Under the pieces are notes generated by a model. That model was given only the letters and a program-made list of their open reading frames with translations. It was not told the origin of the DNA and did no database searches. The translations under genes were made by a program, and so were the position numbers. This document shows, piece by piece, positions 9,408 to 17,883 of a stretch of 64,000 nucleotides of DNA. The first letter of the stretch is position 1, and the number at the start of each line of letters is the position of its first letter. The DNA is from Planctomycetota bacterium (GTDB lineage Bacteria; Planctomycetota; Planctomycetia; Pirellulales; UBA1268): contig QWOQ01000005.1 of the NCBI GenBank assembly GCA_003669585.1, positions 1-64,000 on the forward strand, read 5' to 3'.

Positions 9408-10267
9408 AGTCCTAGCGCCTGTTCCAAAGCTCGCCGCATCACCGCCGCATCCGGTTCGATGCCGGTCCAATACTGCACGCCGACGATTCCTTGATTGACC
9501 AGCATTCCCAATCCGTCAAGCGCCGTGCAGCCGCGATCCGCCGCATCGCGAATCAACCGCGTGCGCGGCGGATTGCCGATCACGTCCGCGACGACCATCC
9601 CTGATTTCAGTGAGCTAATATCCACATTCAGCCGAGCGTTCGCGTCGTAGAGTCCGATCGACGTTGCGTTGATCACGACATCAGTCCCGGTGGGAACTGA
9701 AAAATCTCCGTTCCACACCACCAACTCGGCGTTGAGCTTCAGTGTGCTGCGCAATAATTCGACCAACTCAGCACCGCGCGATTCGGAGCGATTCACTATG
9801 GTGATCTGTCGGATTCCGGCCAGTCCCAACTCAACGGCAATCGCTCTTGCTGCACCGCCGGCTCCGAACATCACCACCGATTTTCTGTGCGGATCGGTGG
9901 CTGACCTCAGCGATTTGAGAAAACCTTTTCCATCGGTGTTCTCGCCGATCAATTGGTCGCCGCGACGAACAACGCAGTTGACGGCTCCCATTACGGCGGC
10001 TGATTCGCCGAGTCCATCAAGATGCGAAATGACCGTCACTTTGTGCGGTAAACTGCAATTAAATCCGCGAAAGCCCATCGCGCGAGCACCTCGCACGGCT
10101 GCTCCCAAATCTTCGGGATTCACTTCCATGTTGATGTACCGCATGTGCAAGCCATGATGAGCAAATGCTGCCTCGATCATCGCCACCGTCGGATTTCCAG
10201 CTGCTCCATGCGACATCGAGCCAACCAGTTCGTGCAAGAAATTTCGTTGATCGCTCATGAGAACCAT
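9404..10267 (-). CDS. Shikimate 5-dehydrogenase-like NADP oxidoreductase
   Basis: AroE-fold enzyme, 287 aa, normally reducing 3-dehydroshikimate with NADPH. Seen: the catalytic Lys in NCSLPHK, the catalytic Asp in NTDGKGF, the Rossmann loop GAGGAARAI and the NADP-type NRSESR. The N-terminal substrate-binding motif, usually SxSP with a following His-Asn, is replaced by GSMSHGAAGNP, so the substrate may not be shikimate. It lies second in a sugar-type ABC operon and overlaps the ATPase start by four bases. That suggests catabolism of an imported quinate, shikimate or other cyclitol rather than housekeeping aromatic synthesis (inference). An internal ATG at 10258 is an alternative start. Confidence 0.88.
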   Translation of the reverse strand: MVLMSDQRNFLHELVGSMSHGAAGNPTVAMIEAAFAHHGLHMRYINMEVNPEDLGAAVRGARAMGFRGFNCSLPHKVTVISHLDGLGESAAVMGAVNCVVRRGDQLIGENTDGKGFLKSLRSATDPHRKSVVMFGAGGAARAIAVELGLAGIRQITIVNRSESRGAELVELLRSTLKLNAELVVWNGDFSVPTGTDVVINATSIGLYDANARLNVDISSLKSGMVVADVIGNPPRTRLIRDAADRGCTALDGLGMLVNQGIVGVQYWTGIEPDAAVMRRALEQALGL

Positions 10268-10317
10268 TTCTAAAATGAAGGAAAAAGTCGCCCTCGTTGA
10301 CGCATGAGAGGACTGAG

Positions 10318-11310
10318 TTATTTGAGTTGGGGATCTGCCTCGGCATCTGCTTTGCGATACAGGCTTGTCGGGATCAATATTTGCGGTAGAAGTTCCTCTC
10401 CCTTCGAGTGCTTCACGATCGCCGCGACGATTTCGATCCCCATCTTGTCGGGAAACTGAATCGGGTCCGCGTAGATTTTCCCTTCCTTGATGGCTTGCTT
10501 TCCTTCAGGCTGGCCATCGAAACCGACGATCAAAACTTGATTTGCTTTGCCAGCTTTCTCGAACGCGGCTACCGCGCCTAACGCGGCAGGATCGTTGATC
10601 GCGAAGATGCCTCGCAAATCGGCATGAGCTTGCAGTGAATCTTCGGCGGCCTTGTAACCCATGTCCTTCGCTCCGCCGCTTTCAAGTTCAGTCACGAGAT
10701 CAATCTTCGAGGCTGCTGATTTGTTGTGTTCGTCGATGACCTCGCGAAAACCCTTCACGCGGAGCAAGCACGATTCCGCCTGCTTGAAGTGCAAAATCGC
10801 AACCTTGCCTCCCGCTTCGCCGAGCGCCTCGATCATCGCGTGCCCCGCCTCTTTGCCGCCGCCGTAGTTGTCGGTGGCGACTTGTGTGGCGATCTTCACG
10901 CCCGGTTCGTTGCAAGGGATATCGACGGTGAAGACCGGAATTCCCGCTGCGTTCGCCTCTTGAATGACGGGGATGATCGACTTCGAATCGCACGGACTGA
11001 GCACGATCGCGCTGACCTTTTTGACGATGAAGTCTTTGATCTGATTGCTCTGCTTGGCAACGTCCTTGTCACCGCTGACCACGATTGTTTCGTAACCAAG
11101 TTTTTTTCCCTCGGCGGTGATACTGTCGCCGATGACCTTGAAGAACGGATTGTCGAGCGTCAGCAGCGAGACACCGATTGTTCTCTTCGAAGTTGCCGAC
11201 ACGATGTCCGTTCGCTGCGAGCCAGACGACTTGACGGCATCTTCCGATGTGCCGCATCCCAGCGAACCGAGCAGCATGCTTGTGAACAGAAACCAAAGTC
11301 TAATTTTCAT
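10318..11310 (-). CDS. Periplasmic sugar-binding lipoprotein (RbsB-like)
   Basis: Substrate-binding component of the CUT2 importer, 330 aa. The N-terminus is a lipoprotein signal with lipobox LGSLGC, so it should be membrane-anchored. The mature part starts IGVSLLTLDNPFF, the beginning of the peripla_BP_4 (ribose-binding) fold, and contains the typical VSAIVLSPCDS and GIFAINDPAALGA segments. It is the first gene of the four-gene operon. Start ATG at 11310 has GGGA eight bases upstream; a longer reading frame to 11346 would run through the RAYT terminal repeat and is rejected. The left repeat of the RAYT element ends only about 20 bases upstream, so the operon promoter must lie within or beyond that element. 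Confidence 0.92.
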   Translation of the reverse strand: MKIRLWFLFTSMLLGSLGCGTSEDAVKSSGSQRTDIVSATSKRTIGVSLLTLDNPFFKVIGDSITAEGKKLGYETIVVSGDKDVAKQSNQIKDFIVKKVSAIVLSPCDSKSIIPVIQEANAAGIPVFTVDIPCNEPGVKIATQVATDNYGGGKEAGHAMIEALGEAGGKVAILHFKQAESCLLRVKGFREVIDEHNKSAASKIDLVTELESGGAKDMGYKAAEDSLQAHADLRGIFAINDPAALGAVAAFEKAGKANQVLIVGFDGQPEGKQAIKEGKIYADPIQFPDKMGIEIVAAIVKHSKGEELLPQILIPTSLYRKADAEADPQLK

Positions 11311-11329
11311 AATTGTTCCCAGGAAAAAG

Positions 11330-11349
11330 AAAGGGGACAGGTCCATTTA
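11330..11349 (+). repeat. Left REP-like inverted repeat
   Basis: Reads AAAGGGGACAGGTCCATTTA on the plus strand. It includes the TAA stop of the transposase on the minus strand and ends about 20 bases before the binding-protein start codon. Confidence 0.8.
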
Positions 11350-12030
11350 ATCCTCAGCAGCCAACTTGCGTGGTCTGCCACGAGGGCGGAGAGTCGATTC
11401 TAAGCAGAGATCGCGGGCTCTGCTTTGAATCCATGCGGGGGAACCGAGTGGTTGGCCACGCACAAGGCTCTGGCGGATGGCGTTCAATTCTTTGTCTAAC
11501 TGCGGGCGATTGACGTCGTCTTTCCATTGGTGCGGACGAGATAGAGGCCAATCGCTAAGTAGCGCATTTTGTTCAGGAGTCCCCAAAATCCGAGCGTGCA
11601 AGCTGCCCCAACGCCAGTCTTCGGCGCGCTGGCAGAGATTCGCTCGCAGTGCGTTCCGCTCAACATAAAGCATTACTTGGTAAAAGTAATCTTCTGTCTC
11701 GACCGGAAACGACTTGAAGCGAGCTTGGTACAAGTGCCCTTCGCCGACGACATTTCGATGCTTTTGCCAGCGTGTGACATGAGTCACCGACAACCGCTGC
11801 ATGAAGAGACCCAGATCCTCGTCTCCTTCGGGCCACAGGACGAAATGCCAATGATTGGGCATCAGGCAATAACCGCAGATGCGCATTGGACACTTGTCCA
11901 AGGTTTCCCCGATGATACTTTCAAACGCGTCGTAATCGGCCTCGGTCTCGAACAACTGCCGTCGTCCAACACCCCGATTGAGCACATGAAAAACCATTCC
12001 GCCTGGTGTCACTCTTGCTTTGCGTGGCAT
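11347..12030 (-). CDS. REP-associated tyrosine transposase (TnpA-REP, Y1 HUH family)
   Basis: Single-strand DNA transposase related to IS200/IS605 TnpA, 227 aa. Seen: N-terminal MPRKARV with HVLNRG, the HUH metal motif in PNHWHFVLWP, the conserved GHLYQARFKSF, and a catalytic Tyr candidate in VMLYVERNALRA. The C-terminal RPRGRPRKL tail is also common in RAYTs. The start is ATG at 12030; a longer frame to 12099 runs through the right repeat and carries no family sequence. RAYTs are usually single-copy domesticated genes that mobilise short REP hairpins. I found no other clear full-length copy of the repeat in this window. Confidence 0.93.
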   Translation of the reverse strand: MPRKARVTPGGMVFHVLNRGVGRRQLFETEADYDAFESIIGETLDKCPMRICGYCLMPNHWHFVLWPEGDEDLGLFMQRLSVTHVTRWQKHRNVVGEGHLYQARFKSFPVETEDYFYQVMLYVERNALRANLCQRAEDWRWGSLHARILGTPEQNALLSDWPLSRPHQWKDDVNRPQLDKELNAIRQSLVRGQPLGSPAWIQSRARDLCLESTLRPRGRPRKLAAED

Positions 12031-12043
12031 GATGCAGTCAAGC

Positions 12044-13360
12044 CTAAAGAACACCGACGACTCCGTCAATAAATGGACCTGACCCCTTTTCTGCTTCACG
12101 TTTCAGCTTTTTAAGAAAGGGCTGAAAATGTACTTCAATGGAATGGCGTTTACTCGCCAAAAATTTCTTGTCGATAAAATCGGCATCTTTTTCGCAGAGT
12201 GTTTTAATGTTGGCAGGCATTTTCCAACGTCCCATAACATAATTAGCTGCCAACTTGGCTTGGTAATCCGCCGCCGGCCAAATCGCGCCTTGAGGTTGAA
12301 AAAGACCGATAAACGCCAAGGTAGGGTGATCTGCATGAAAGATGCGCAAATACAAAGGCACGCGGTCTGCTTCCTCATAACAGATAAAGTTTTTATCAAA
12401 AAAAGGTAAACTGATCTTATAGCCAGTAGCCGCAACGATGGTATCAAAAACCTCCTTTTTTCCATCGTGAAAAGTAATCTCTTTTCCTTCGATGTGCTCA
12501 ATGCCTGCTCGAGGATGTACCTTGCCGTGACGAATTCTGAAAAGCAGTTCTGAATTCATGGTTGGGTGCGCCCTGAGCATTGAAAAATCTGGCTGTGGAA
12601 GTCCGTAATTACTATATTTCCCCACTTGGATCCGCAGGCTTAACCTGCGCAAAAAATCGGCAACAGGCGTCGGCAGCCAATGGATCGAATGGTTACAGAC
12701 ATCACTGGGTTTCCCCAAAAAGAATTTGGGAACAATGTATTGTGCTCGTCGAAGGCTGATGGCAACAAATTTCGCCGTACGACTGATTTCAACGGAACAG
12801 TCGCAACCGGAATTCCCGGCGCCAATGACGAGCACACGTTGGTCTTTAAACGGTGCGGCATTCTTGTATTGGTGGGAATGCAGATAGTTGCCAGTGAATG
12901 TACCCGGCAGTTCTGGGTGGCGGGGCACGTTGTGGTGCCCGTTGGCAATAAACAGATAATCAAAAACTTCCACTTCGCCGGTTCCCAAAGTCAGTTGCCA
13001 GCGTTCAGAGTTTATTTTTTCTACTTTTTCAACCCGGGTATGAAAACGGATGTAGGGATACAAACCAAAATGTTCGGCATACGATTGAAAATACGTTAAC
13101 ACCTGTTCGTGGGAAGGGTAATCCGGGTAAGCATCCGGCATAGGAAAATCGATGTATTCCGACATTTTTTTTGAACTGATAATGTGCGTAGTTTCACATA
13201 CGCTCGAATGCGATTCCTGAGGAGAATAAATCCAATTGCCGCCTACCTCGCTGTTTTGCTCGTAACAAACCACGTCAGTGACGCCAGCTTGGAGCAAGTT
13301 TTTTATTGTTGTAATCCCGGAGCATCCCGCCCCGATAACGGCCACTCTTTTATGAACCAT
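12044..13360 (-). CDS. Flavin-containing monooxygenase (C-terminus formed by the RAYT repeat)
   Basis: FAD/NADPH-dependent monooxygenase of the FMO/cyclohexanone-monooxygenase superfamily, 438 aa, oxygenating a heteroatom or ketone. Seen: FAD motif GAGCSGITT near residue 8, EVGGNW, NADPH motif GAGNSGCD near residue 175, a FANGHHNVP-like segment matching the FMO linker, and ATGY near the C-terminal third. The start ATG (MVHKRVAVIGAG) is preferred over an in-frame extension of 24 residues. The last residues EKGSGPFIDGVVGVL derive from the right RAYT repeat and the sequence between it and the transposase, so the native C-terminus has probably been replaced. The gene is clearly AT-richer than its neighbours, which suggests horizontal acquisition. 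It shares strand with the type III polyketide synthase upstream. Confidence 0.9.
   Translation of the reverse strand: MVHKRVAVIGAGCSGITTIKNLLQAGVTDVVCYEQNSEVGGNWIYSPQESHSSVCETTHIISSKKMSEYIDFPMPDAYPDYPSHEQVLTYFQSYAEHFGLYPYIRFHTRVEKVEKINSERWQLTLGTGEVEVFDYLFIANGHHNVPRHPELPGTFTGNYLHSHQYKNAAPFKDQRVLVIGAGNSGCDCSVEISRTAKFVAISLRRAQYIVPKFFLGKPSDVCNHSIHWLPTPVADFLRRLSLRIQVGKYSNYGLPQPDFSMLRAHPTMNSELLFRIRHGKVHPRAGIEHIEGKEITFHDGKKEVFDTIVAATGYKISLPFFDKNFICYEEADRVPLYLRIFHADHPTLAFIGLFQPQGAIWPAADYQAKLAANYVMGRWKMPANIKTLCEKDADFIDKKFLASKRHSIEVHFQPFLKKLKREAEKGSGPFIDGVVGVL
12070..12089 (-). repeat. Right REP-like inverted repeat, inside the monooxygenase reading frame
   Basis: Reverse complement reads AAAGGGGTCAGGTCCATTTA. 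In the monooxygenase frame this repeat encodes KGSGPFI, followed by eight more codons and a stop. Confidence 0.8.
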
Positions 13361-13660
13361 TGCTGTTTTTTCTTTTTTCAACATCATTTCTAAAAAAGCA
13401 ATACTTTTTGCTGCTTTGATTTTGTTATTCACGAAGGCCAGACAAAAACTAATGGAATGCCAGGTTTCGCGTGGAGCGATGACTCTATCGTTCCAGATCT
13501 ACTCGGAATTGTAACAGTCGTCGGAATGTTTCCCATTCTGACATCATAAAAGCCTGCAAGGTTTTGTTCTGTTTCTCATTAAAGAACAGTCCTGCCTTTT
13601 GGACAACAAAGGGCGAACAAAAAAGGGGGCAGCCTACTTTGTGCAATCCCTTTTTGATAT

Positions 13661-14854
13661 TCAGACGACGCGCGCGACCATCGCCGCCGCAGTGAGCCCC
13701 GGGCCGAAGGCGATGCTCAGCACTGGCGTGCCTTTTTTAACCTCGGGATCGCGGAGCATGCGATCCCAGATGTGCGGCACCGTGGCGGAACTCATGTTGC
13801 CTCCTTCGCGAAGTGCCTCCTTGCTCAGCACGATCTGCTCTTTCGTCAGTTGAAGACATGTGGCGACCAGTTCGACGATCGCTGGACCTCCTGGATGAAT
13901 GACCCAGATGATATTCGCCTTGTCGGATTCTAAATTCAGGCCGGCGTCCCGCAGCAACTCAGCGATGAACCCCGTCACGTGAGTTGTAATCAGCCGCGGC
14001 ACTTCGGCCGACAGCGTCATTTCAAACCGGTTGGCAATTGGCCTCCACGTCATTGCGTTGAGAGAATTTGGAATGACGCACTCGGCGTATCGCAGCACCT
14101 CAAGCCCTGGCCCCGTCCGTTCCCGAAATGCTCCGTTGGAGTACGCCGAATACCGGATGAATCCGTCGCCGAAAAGGCTGTCGCAGATGATGTGCCCGGG
14201 ATCGAGACACTCAGGTGCCACGTGGATGGAGCAGATCTCGGTGTGCGCGACGTCCACCCGTTCGCTGATGCGTCCCAACCCGCTCGACGCTGCCATGAGG
14301 ATGCCGGCGGCCATTCGTACAGCCGGGAATGCGCCATAACAACCCTGGTGATAGCAGTGACTGACGGTCGTTCGGTTCCAATTTCGCTCAGAGACGAGTT
14401 CGTGCACTGGACTGGGCAATCGGTAGCCGGTGCAGGAGACGTGGATGATCTCGTCCGGAGGATCGTCGGATTTTGGATACATCTTCTGGATCGCCGCGCA
14501 GGCGTGCTCCCGGAACATCGCGAGTCGCGCATTGAGGTCCCATCCGCCAGGCCTTTCAGAAAATGCACTGGAAAAAGGAATCGTCGCGTAGTCGAGGTCG
14601 TGAGGAGCCTTTGCGGCCTCCGCGTCTGGTAGGACCGACACTCGCCTGCTCTGGATGTACTTGGGAGAAACGCAATATTTTTCCCATGCCGATCGGATCA
14701 TCTCGGGTGAGATCTCAGGCGAGAGTGCGCCGTCGCGGCCGACGTTCGCCTTGGCAGCGAACTGCGCGAAACCGATCGCAATCTCGCGTAGTTTTTCTTG
14801 ACACACAGGCTCGGTCAGATGCACCGGCTTGAAATCGGACAGCACGATACCCAT
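13661..14854 (-). CDS. Type III polyketide synthase (chalcone/stilbene synthase family)
   Basis: Homodimeric CoA-dependent condensing enzyme, 397 aa, making alkylpyrones, alkylresorcinols or related aromatics from acyl-CoA and malonyl-CoA. The Cys-His-Asn triad is visible: Cys172 in HQGCYGAF, His320 in WVIHPGGP and Asn353 in GGNMSSAT. The C-terminal GFGPG-type loop appears as AFGPGLTAA. The start is ATG; a GTG five codons upstream is possible. The monooxygenase lies about 300 bases downstream on the same strand and could tailor the product (inference). The SDR/CoA-transferase pair is divergent. Confidence 0.92.
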   Translation of the reverse strand: MGIVLSDFKPVHLTEPVCQEKLREIAIGFAQFAAKANVGRDGALSPEISPEMIRSAWEKYCVSPKYIQSRRVSVLPDAEAAKAPHDLDYATIPFSSAFSERPGGWDLNARLAMFREHACAAIQKMYPKSDDPPDEIIHVSCTGYRLPSPVHELVSERNWNRTTVSHCYHQGCYGAFPAVRMAAGILMAASSGLGRISERVDVAHTEICSIHVAPECLDPGHIICDSLFGDGFIRYSAYSNGAFRERTGPGLEVLRYAECVIPNSLNAMTWRPIANRFEMTLSAEVPRLITTHVTGFIAELLRDAGLNLESDKANIIWVIHPGGPAIVELVATCLQLTKEQIVLSKEALREGGNMSSATVPHIWDRMLRDPEVKKGTPVLSIAFGPGLTAAAMVARVV

Positions 14855-15360
14855 ACGATATGCGCCCACTCTTTCGTTATCGTTTTGAAGTCAGCCCCGT
14901 TCATCCCATCCTTGTCGATCACGACAAGAAATCATCCATGGCTTCTTGGCATGGGAAAGAAACTATTCAGTTTTTCAACGTATAGACCAGAGCAGTCATC
15001 TCGATGACTTAGGTGGTTGGTCGAAACTAAAGGCGATCGAAAAATCGCAACCGTGTGATTCGAAATATTCACACCGATGCCAAGGGGCTGCGTCGATCGC
15101 GGCTTCTGCATCTCAGAGCAAAGTGCTGGCGATTTCAGCTTTTCGGCATTCTACAGTCGATATCCTTGTCCATCTCCACATCCATGTCCATACCACAATC
15201 CCTGATATTGCGAACTGTGACTACACAAAATAAGCGTGCCGGTACGTGGATTGTTGATTCTCTGTTGAGCGATATCCGCAGGAGTGTTGGTTTTTGAGAT
15301 TCTCACGAAGAGAAAACGTGAGTGATCAATCGCCGATTGGATAATTGGGTATAAGAAGAC
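14855..15360. other. Divergent intergenic region without a recognised gene
   Basis: About 500 bases between the type III polyketide synthase and the SDR gene. Small open frames here show no family features. A short stretch around 15160-15195 repeats CCATGTCCAT-like hexamers imperfectly. Promoters for both flanking transcripts are expected here, but no clear -35/-10 pair or operator was identified. Confidence 0.4.
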
Positions 15361-16113
15361 ATGGAAACAATTGAGCTCTCAGGGAAAACCGCGATTGTCA
15401 CTGGTGGAAGCCAGGGGCTTGGACGCTGTACCGCAACAAGACTCTACGCGGCGGGGGCGAACGTTGGCGTGAACTATTTGCCAGATCGGCAGGGGCTTCA
15501 TCGGATTGCGGCAGAGAGTCTCGTACAAACTCTTGGCGACAGAGCATTTGCTCTGGAGTGTGACGTGCGCGACGCGGCGGCTGTTGAAAAAATGTGTCAA
15601 GAAATCAAATGCCGAACAGGAAGACTGGATATTGTTGTAAATAACGCCGCAGTCATCAGGGACCGTACGCTTGTCAAAATGTCAGACAGCGAGTGGCAAG
15701 AGGTTATTGATACCAACCTGACCGGAGTCTTTCACGTGTGCCGAGCTGCTGCCGAACTCATCAGCGATGGAGGACGAATTGTCAACATGGCGTCGATTTC
15801 TGGAGTGGTTGGATTTTATGGACAGGTGAACTATTCGGCCGCGAAAGCAGGCGTGATCGCGATCACCAAAGTGTTGAGCAAAGAGCTTGCAAAGCGACGT
15901 ATCACGGTCAACGCCGTGAGCCCTGGCGTCGTGCTTACAGAAATGGGACAGACTATTCCGAAGGAAGTTCAGGCCGACATGCTTAAGCAAATTCCACTGG
16001 GACGTTTTGCTGAACCTCAGGAGATCGCTGGCGTCGTTCTCTTTTTATGTAGCGATCTGGCGAGCTACGTCACCGGGCAGACACTTCATGTCAACGGTGG
16101 CTGGGTTACCTAA
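15361..16113 (+). CDS. Short-chain dehydrogenase/reductase, FabG/PhaB-like
   Basis: NAD(P)H-dependent 3-oxoacyl reductase family, 250 aa. Seen: cofactor loop TGGSQGLGR at residues 14-22, NNAA near 98, catalytic Ser in MASISGVVG, YSAAKAG with catalytic Tyr and Lys, and the C-terminal VTGQTLHVNGGW typical of 3-oxoacyl-ACP and acetoacetyl-CoA reductases. It is followed after about 50 bases by a CoA-transferase on the same strand, pointing to acyl-CoA rather than sugar substrates. It could reduce a polyketide or acetoacetyl-CoA intermediate. Housekeeping fatty-acid FabG is less likely because no other fab gene is nearby. Confidence 0.88.
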   Translation: METIELSGKTAIVTGGSQGLGRCTATRLYAAGANVGVNYLPDRQGLHRIAAESLVQTLGDRAFALECDVRDAAAVEKMCQEIKCRTGRLDIVVNNAAVIRDRTLVKMSDSEWQEVIDTNLTGVFHVCRAAAELISDGGRIVNMASISGVVGFYGQVNYSAAKAGVIAITKVLSKELAKRRITVNAVSPGVVLTEMGQTIPKEVQADMLKQIPLGRFAEPQEIAGVVLFLCSDLASYVTGQTLHVNGGWVT

Positions 16114-16162
16114 TCGCGATCGATCAACCGGTTTCTGATGGAATACAGAAGGGTGGGAAGTC

Positions 16163-17785
16163 GTGGGGACGTGTCGTTTGGATTCGCTTCTGTGTTCAGC
16201 CGACGATGCCGTGGCGTTGATCGACGATGGCATGACAATCGTAAGTAGCGGATTTATTGGAGCAGCACATCCTGAATCGCTTTCCGCAGCGATCGAGCGC
16301 CGATTTCATTGCGAAGGACATCCGCGAAATCTGACGCTTGTGTATGCCGCTGGCCAGGGAGACGGCAAAACCCGTGGGCTCAATCACCTTGGACACGAAG
16401 GACTCTTGCGCCGAGTGATCGGCGGCCATTGGGGATTGTTGCCGAGCATCGGCCGACTGGCGATTGAGAACAAAATTGAAGCGTACTGTTTTCCGCAGGG
16501 CGTCATTTGTCAGTTGCTACGAGATATCGCTGCCGGACGGCCGGGCTGTATCACCCACGTCGGGCTCGGAACGTTTATCGACCCGATTGCGCAGGGAGGA
16601 CGGCTCAACGATATCTCGACAGAGAATCTGATTGAACGCATTGAACTTTTAGGAAAGACATGGCTTTTCTATAAAGCTTTTCCAATCAATATCGGTCTCA
16701 TTCGGGCTACGAGTGCGGATTCATGTGGCAACCTCATCATGGATGAAGAGGCCGTGATTGGTGAAGTTCTGGCCATTGCGCAGGCAGTACACAACTCTGG
16801 TGGAAAGGTTCTCGCGCAGGTGAAACGGATCGTGAACGAGCCAGCGAACCCCACGCGAGTCAGAGTTCCTGGGGTGCTGGTGGATAAGATTGTCATTGCA
16901 ACTGATGGCGAGCATGACCAAACGTTTGCAGAGGTCGACAACGCCTCCTACTACTCGAGGCGACTCGATGACACCACGAGGCCGCGAAGAGCATCAACAT
17001 TTTCGCGTGCCTTGAAGAAGAACTCTGAAAGGAGTGACGAAACTTCTTCTGGATCCTTGTTTATCAACGAACGATATCTCATTGCCCAGCGGGCCTGTGA
17101 CGAACTCCGTACTGGCGCGATTGCGAACCTCGGAATTGGCATGCCAGAAGGGATTGCAGAGATTGCTGCGCAACGAGGTTTGCTCGAGAGCGTTACATTG
17201 ACTGTTGAAAGTGGTCCTATTGGCGGCATGCCGGTCGGTGGACTGAGTTTTGGCGCGTCTGTGTATCCGCAGGCGATCATCGATCAACCAGCACAGTTCG
17301 ATTTTTACGATGGAGGTGGTCTCGATTTCGCCGCGCTTGGCGCTGCGCAGGTTGATCGCTTCGGAAATGTCAATGTTTCGCGATTCGGATCGCGTCTTGC
17401 CGGGGTTGGTGGGTTTGTCAACATCAGTCAAAATGCGAGACAAGTCATCTTTTGTGGCACGTTCACATCGGATGGCCTTGAAGTGAGTGTTTGTAACGGA
17501 GTGGTGACAATAGTTCGCGAAGGACGTATTCGAAAATTTGTTGACCGAGTTGATCAAATATCGTTCAGCGGCGAGGTAGCCCAGAAAAAATTTCAAAACG
17601 TACTTTATATCACTGAACGCGGCGTCTTTCGTCTGACAGCCGATGGCTTAGAATTGATCGAAATCGCTCCAGGGATCTCTTTGCATCGCGACATTCTGAA
17701 CCAGATGGATTTTCGACCGGTCGTACGCGATGTTCGTTTCATGAGGATGAGCACGTACGGAAATAAAACAGGCACCAGGAGCTAG
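16163..17785 (+). CDS. Acyl-CoA:acetate/propionate CoA-transferase
   Basis: Family I CoA-transferase with both alpha-like and beta-like halves in one 540-residue chain, as in propionate CoA-transferase (Pct) and YdiF. The N-terminal half has the GFIGAAHPE segment corresponding to the oxyanion-hole GxGxxxxP region. The C-terminal half has GIGMPEGIA and the catalytic Glu349 in VESGPIGGMP, where a glutamyl-CoA thioester forms. It transfers CoA between short-chain acyl-CoAs and free acids. The start is GTG, with a purine-rich AAGGGTGGGAAG just upstream. It probably forms an operon with the SDR reductase. Confidence 0.9.
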   Translation: MGTCRLDSLLCSADDAVALIDDGMTIVSSGFIGAAHPESLSAAIERRFHCEGHPRNLTLVYAAGQGDGKTRGLNHLGHEGLLRRVIGGHWGLLPSIGRLAIENKIEAYCFPQGVICQLLRDIAAGRPGCITHVGLGTFIDPIAQGGRLNDISTENLIERIELLGKTWLFYKAFPINIGLIRATSADSCGNLIMDEEAVIGEVLAIAQAVHNSGGKVLAQVKRIVNEPANPTRVRVPGVLVDKIVIATDGEHDQTFAEVDNASYYSRRLDDTTRPRRASTFSRALKKNSERSDETSSGSLFINERYLIAQRACDELRTGAIANLGIGMPEGIAEIAAQRGLLESVTLTVESGPIGGMPVGGLSFGASVYPQAIIDQPAQFDFYDGGGLDFAALGAAQVDRFGNVNVSRFGSRLAGVGGFVNISQNARQVIFCGTFTSDGLEVSVCNGVVTIVREGRIRKFVDRVDQISFSGEVAQKKFQNVLYITERGVFRLTADGLELIEIAPGISLHRDILNQMDFRPVVRDVRFMRMSTYGNKTGTRS

Positions 17786-17883
17786 GTGTTGTCGAAGAGA
17801 TGTCTTGAGAACGATATATTTATGCACAGCAGCCAACGATCATTCGCAGGTTTCATCTGTTTCCCCCCATCTTGTAGCTTTTG

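Larger units (their letters stand above)
11330..12090. mobile_element. RAYT cassette (REP-associated tyrosine transposase with flanking inverted repeats)
   Basis: A transposase gene bracketed by two inverted copies of a 20-bp sequence, AAAGGGGNCAGGTCCATTTA, differing at one position (A on the left, T on the right). The left copy overlaps the transposase stop; the right copy lies 40-60 bases upstream of its start. Such GGGGaCAGGT-type ends are characteristic of the REP elements served by their cognate RAYT. The cassette separates the ABC operon from the flavin monooxygenase. No target-site duplication is obvious. Confidence 0.8.

Noticed and set aside
10726..11403. 225-residue plus-strand frame opposite the binding-protein gene
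   Set aside because: Antisense to a gene with clear lipobox and RbsB fold; low-complexity charged composition; no ribosome site.
13610..13650. AAAAAAGGGGGCAG stretch downstream of the type III polyketide synthase, reminiscent of the RAYT repeat
   Set aside because: Only the A/G-rich part matches; the CAGGTCCATTTA half is missing, so it is not counted as a REP copy.
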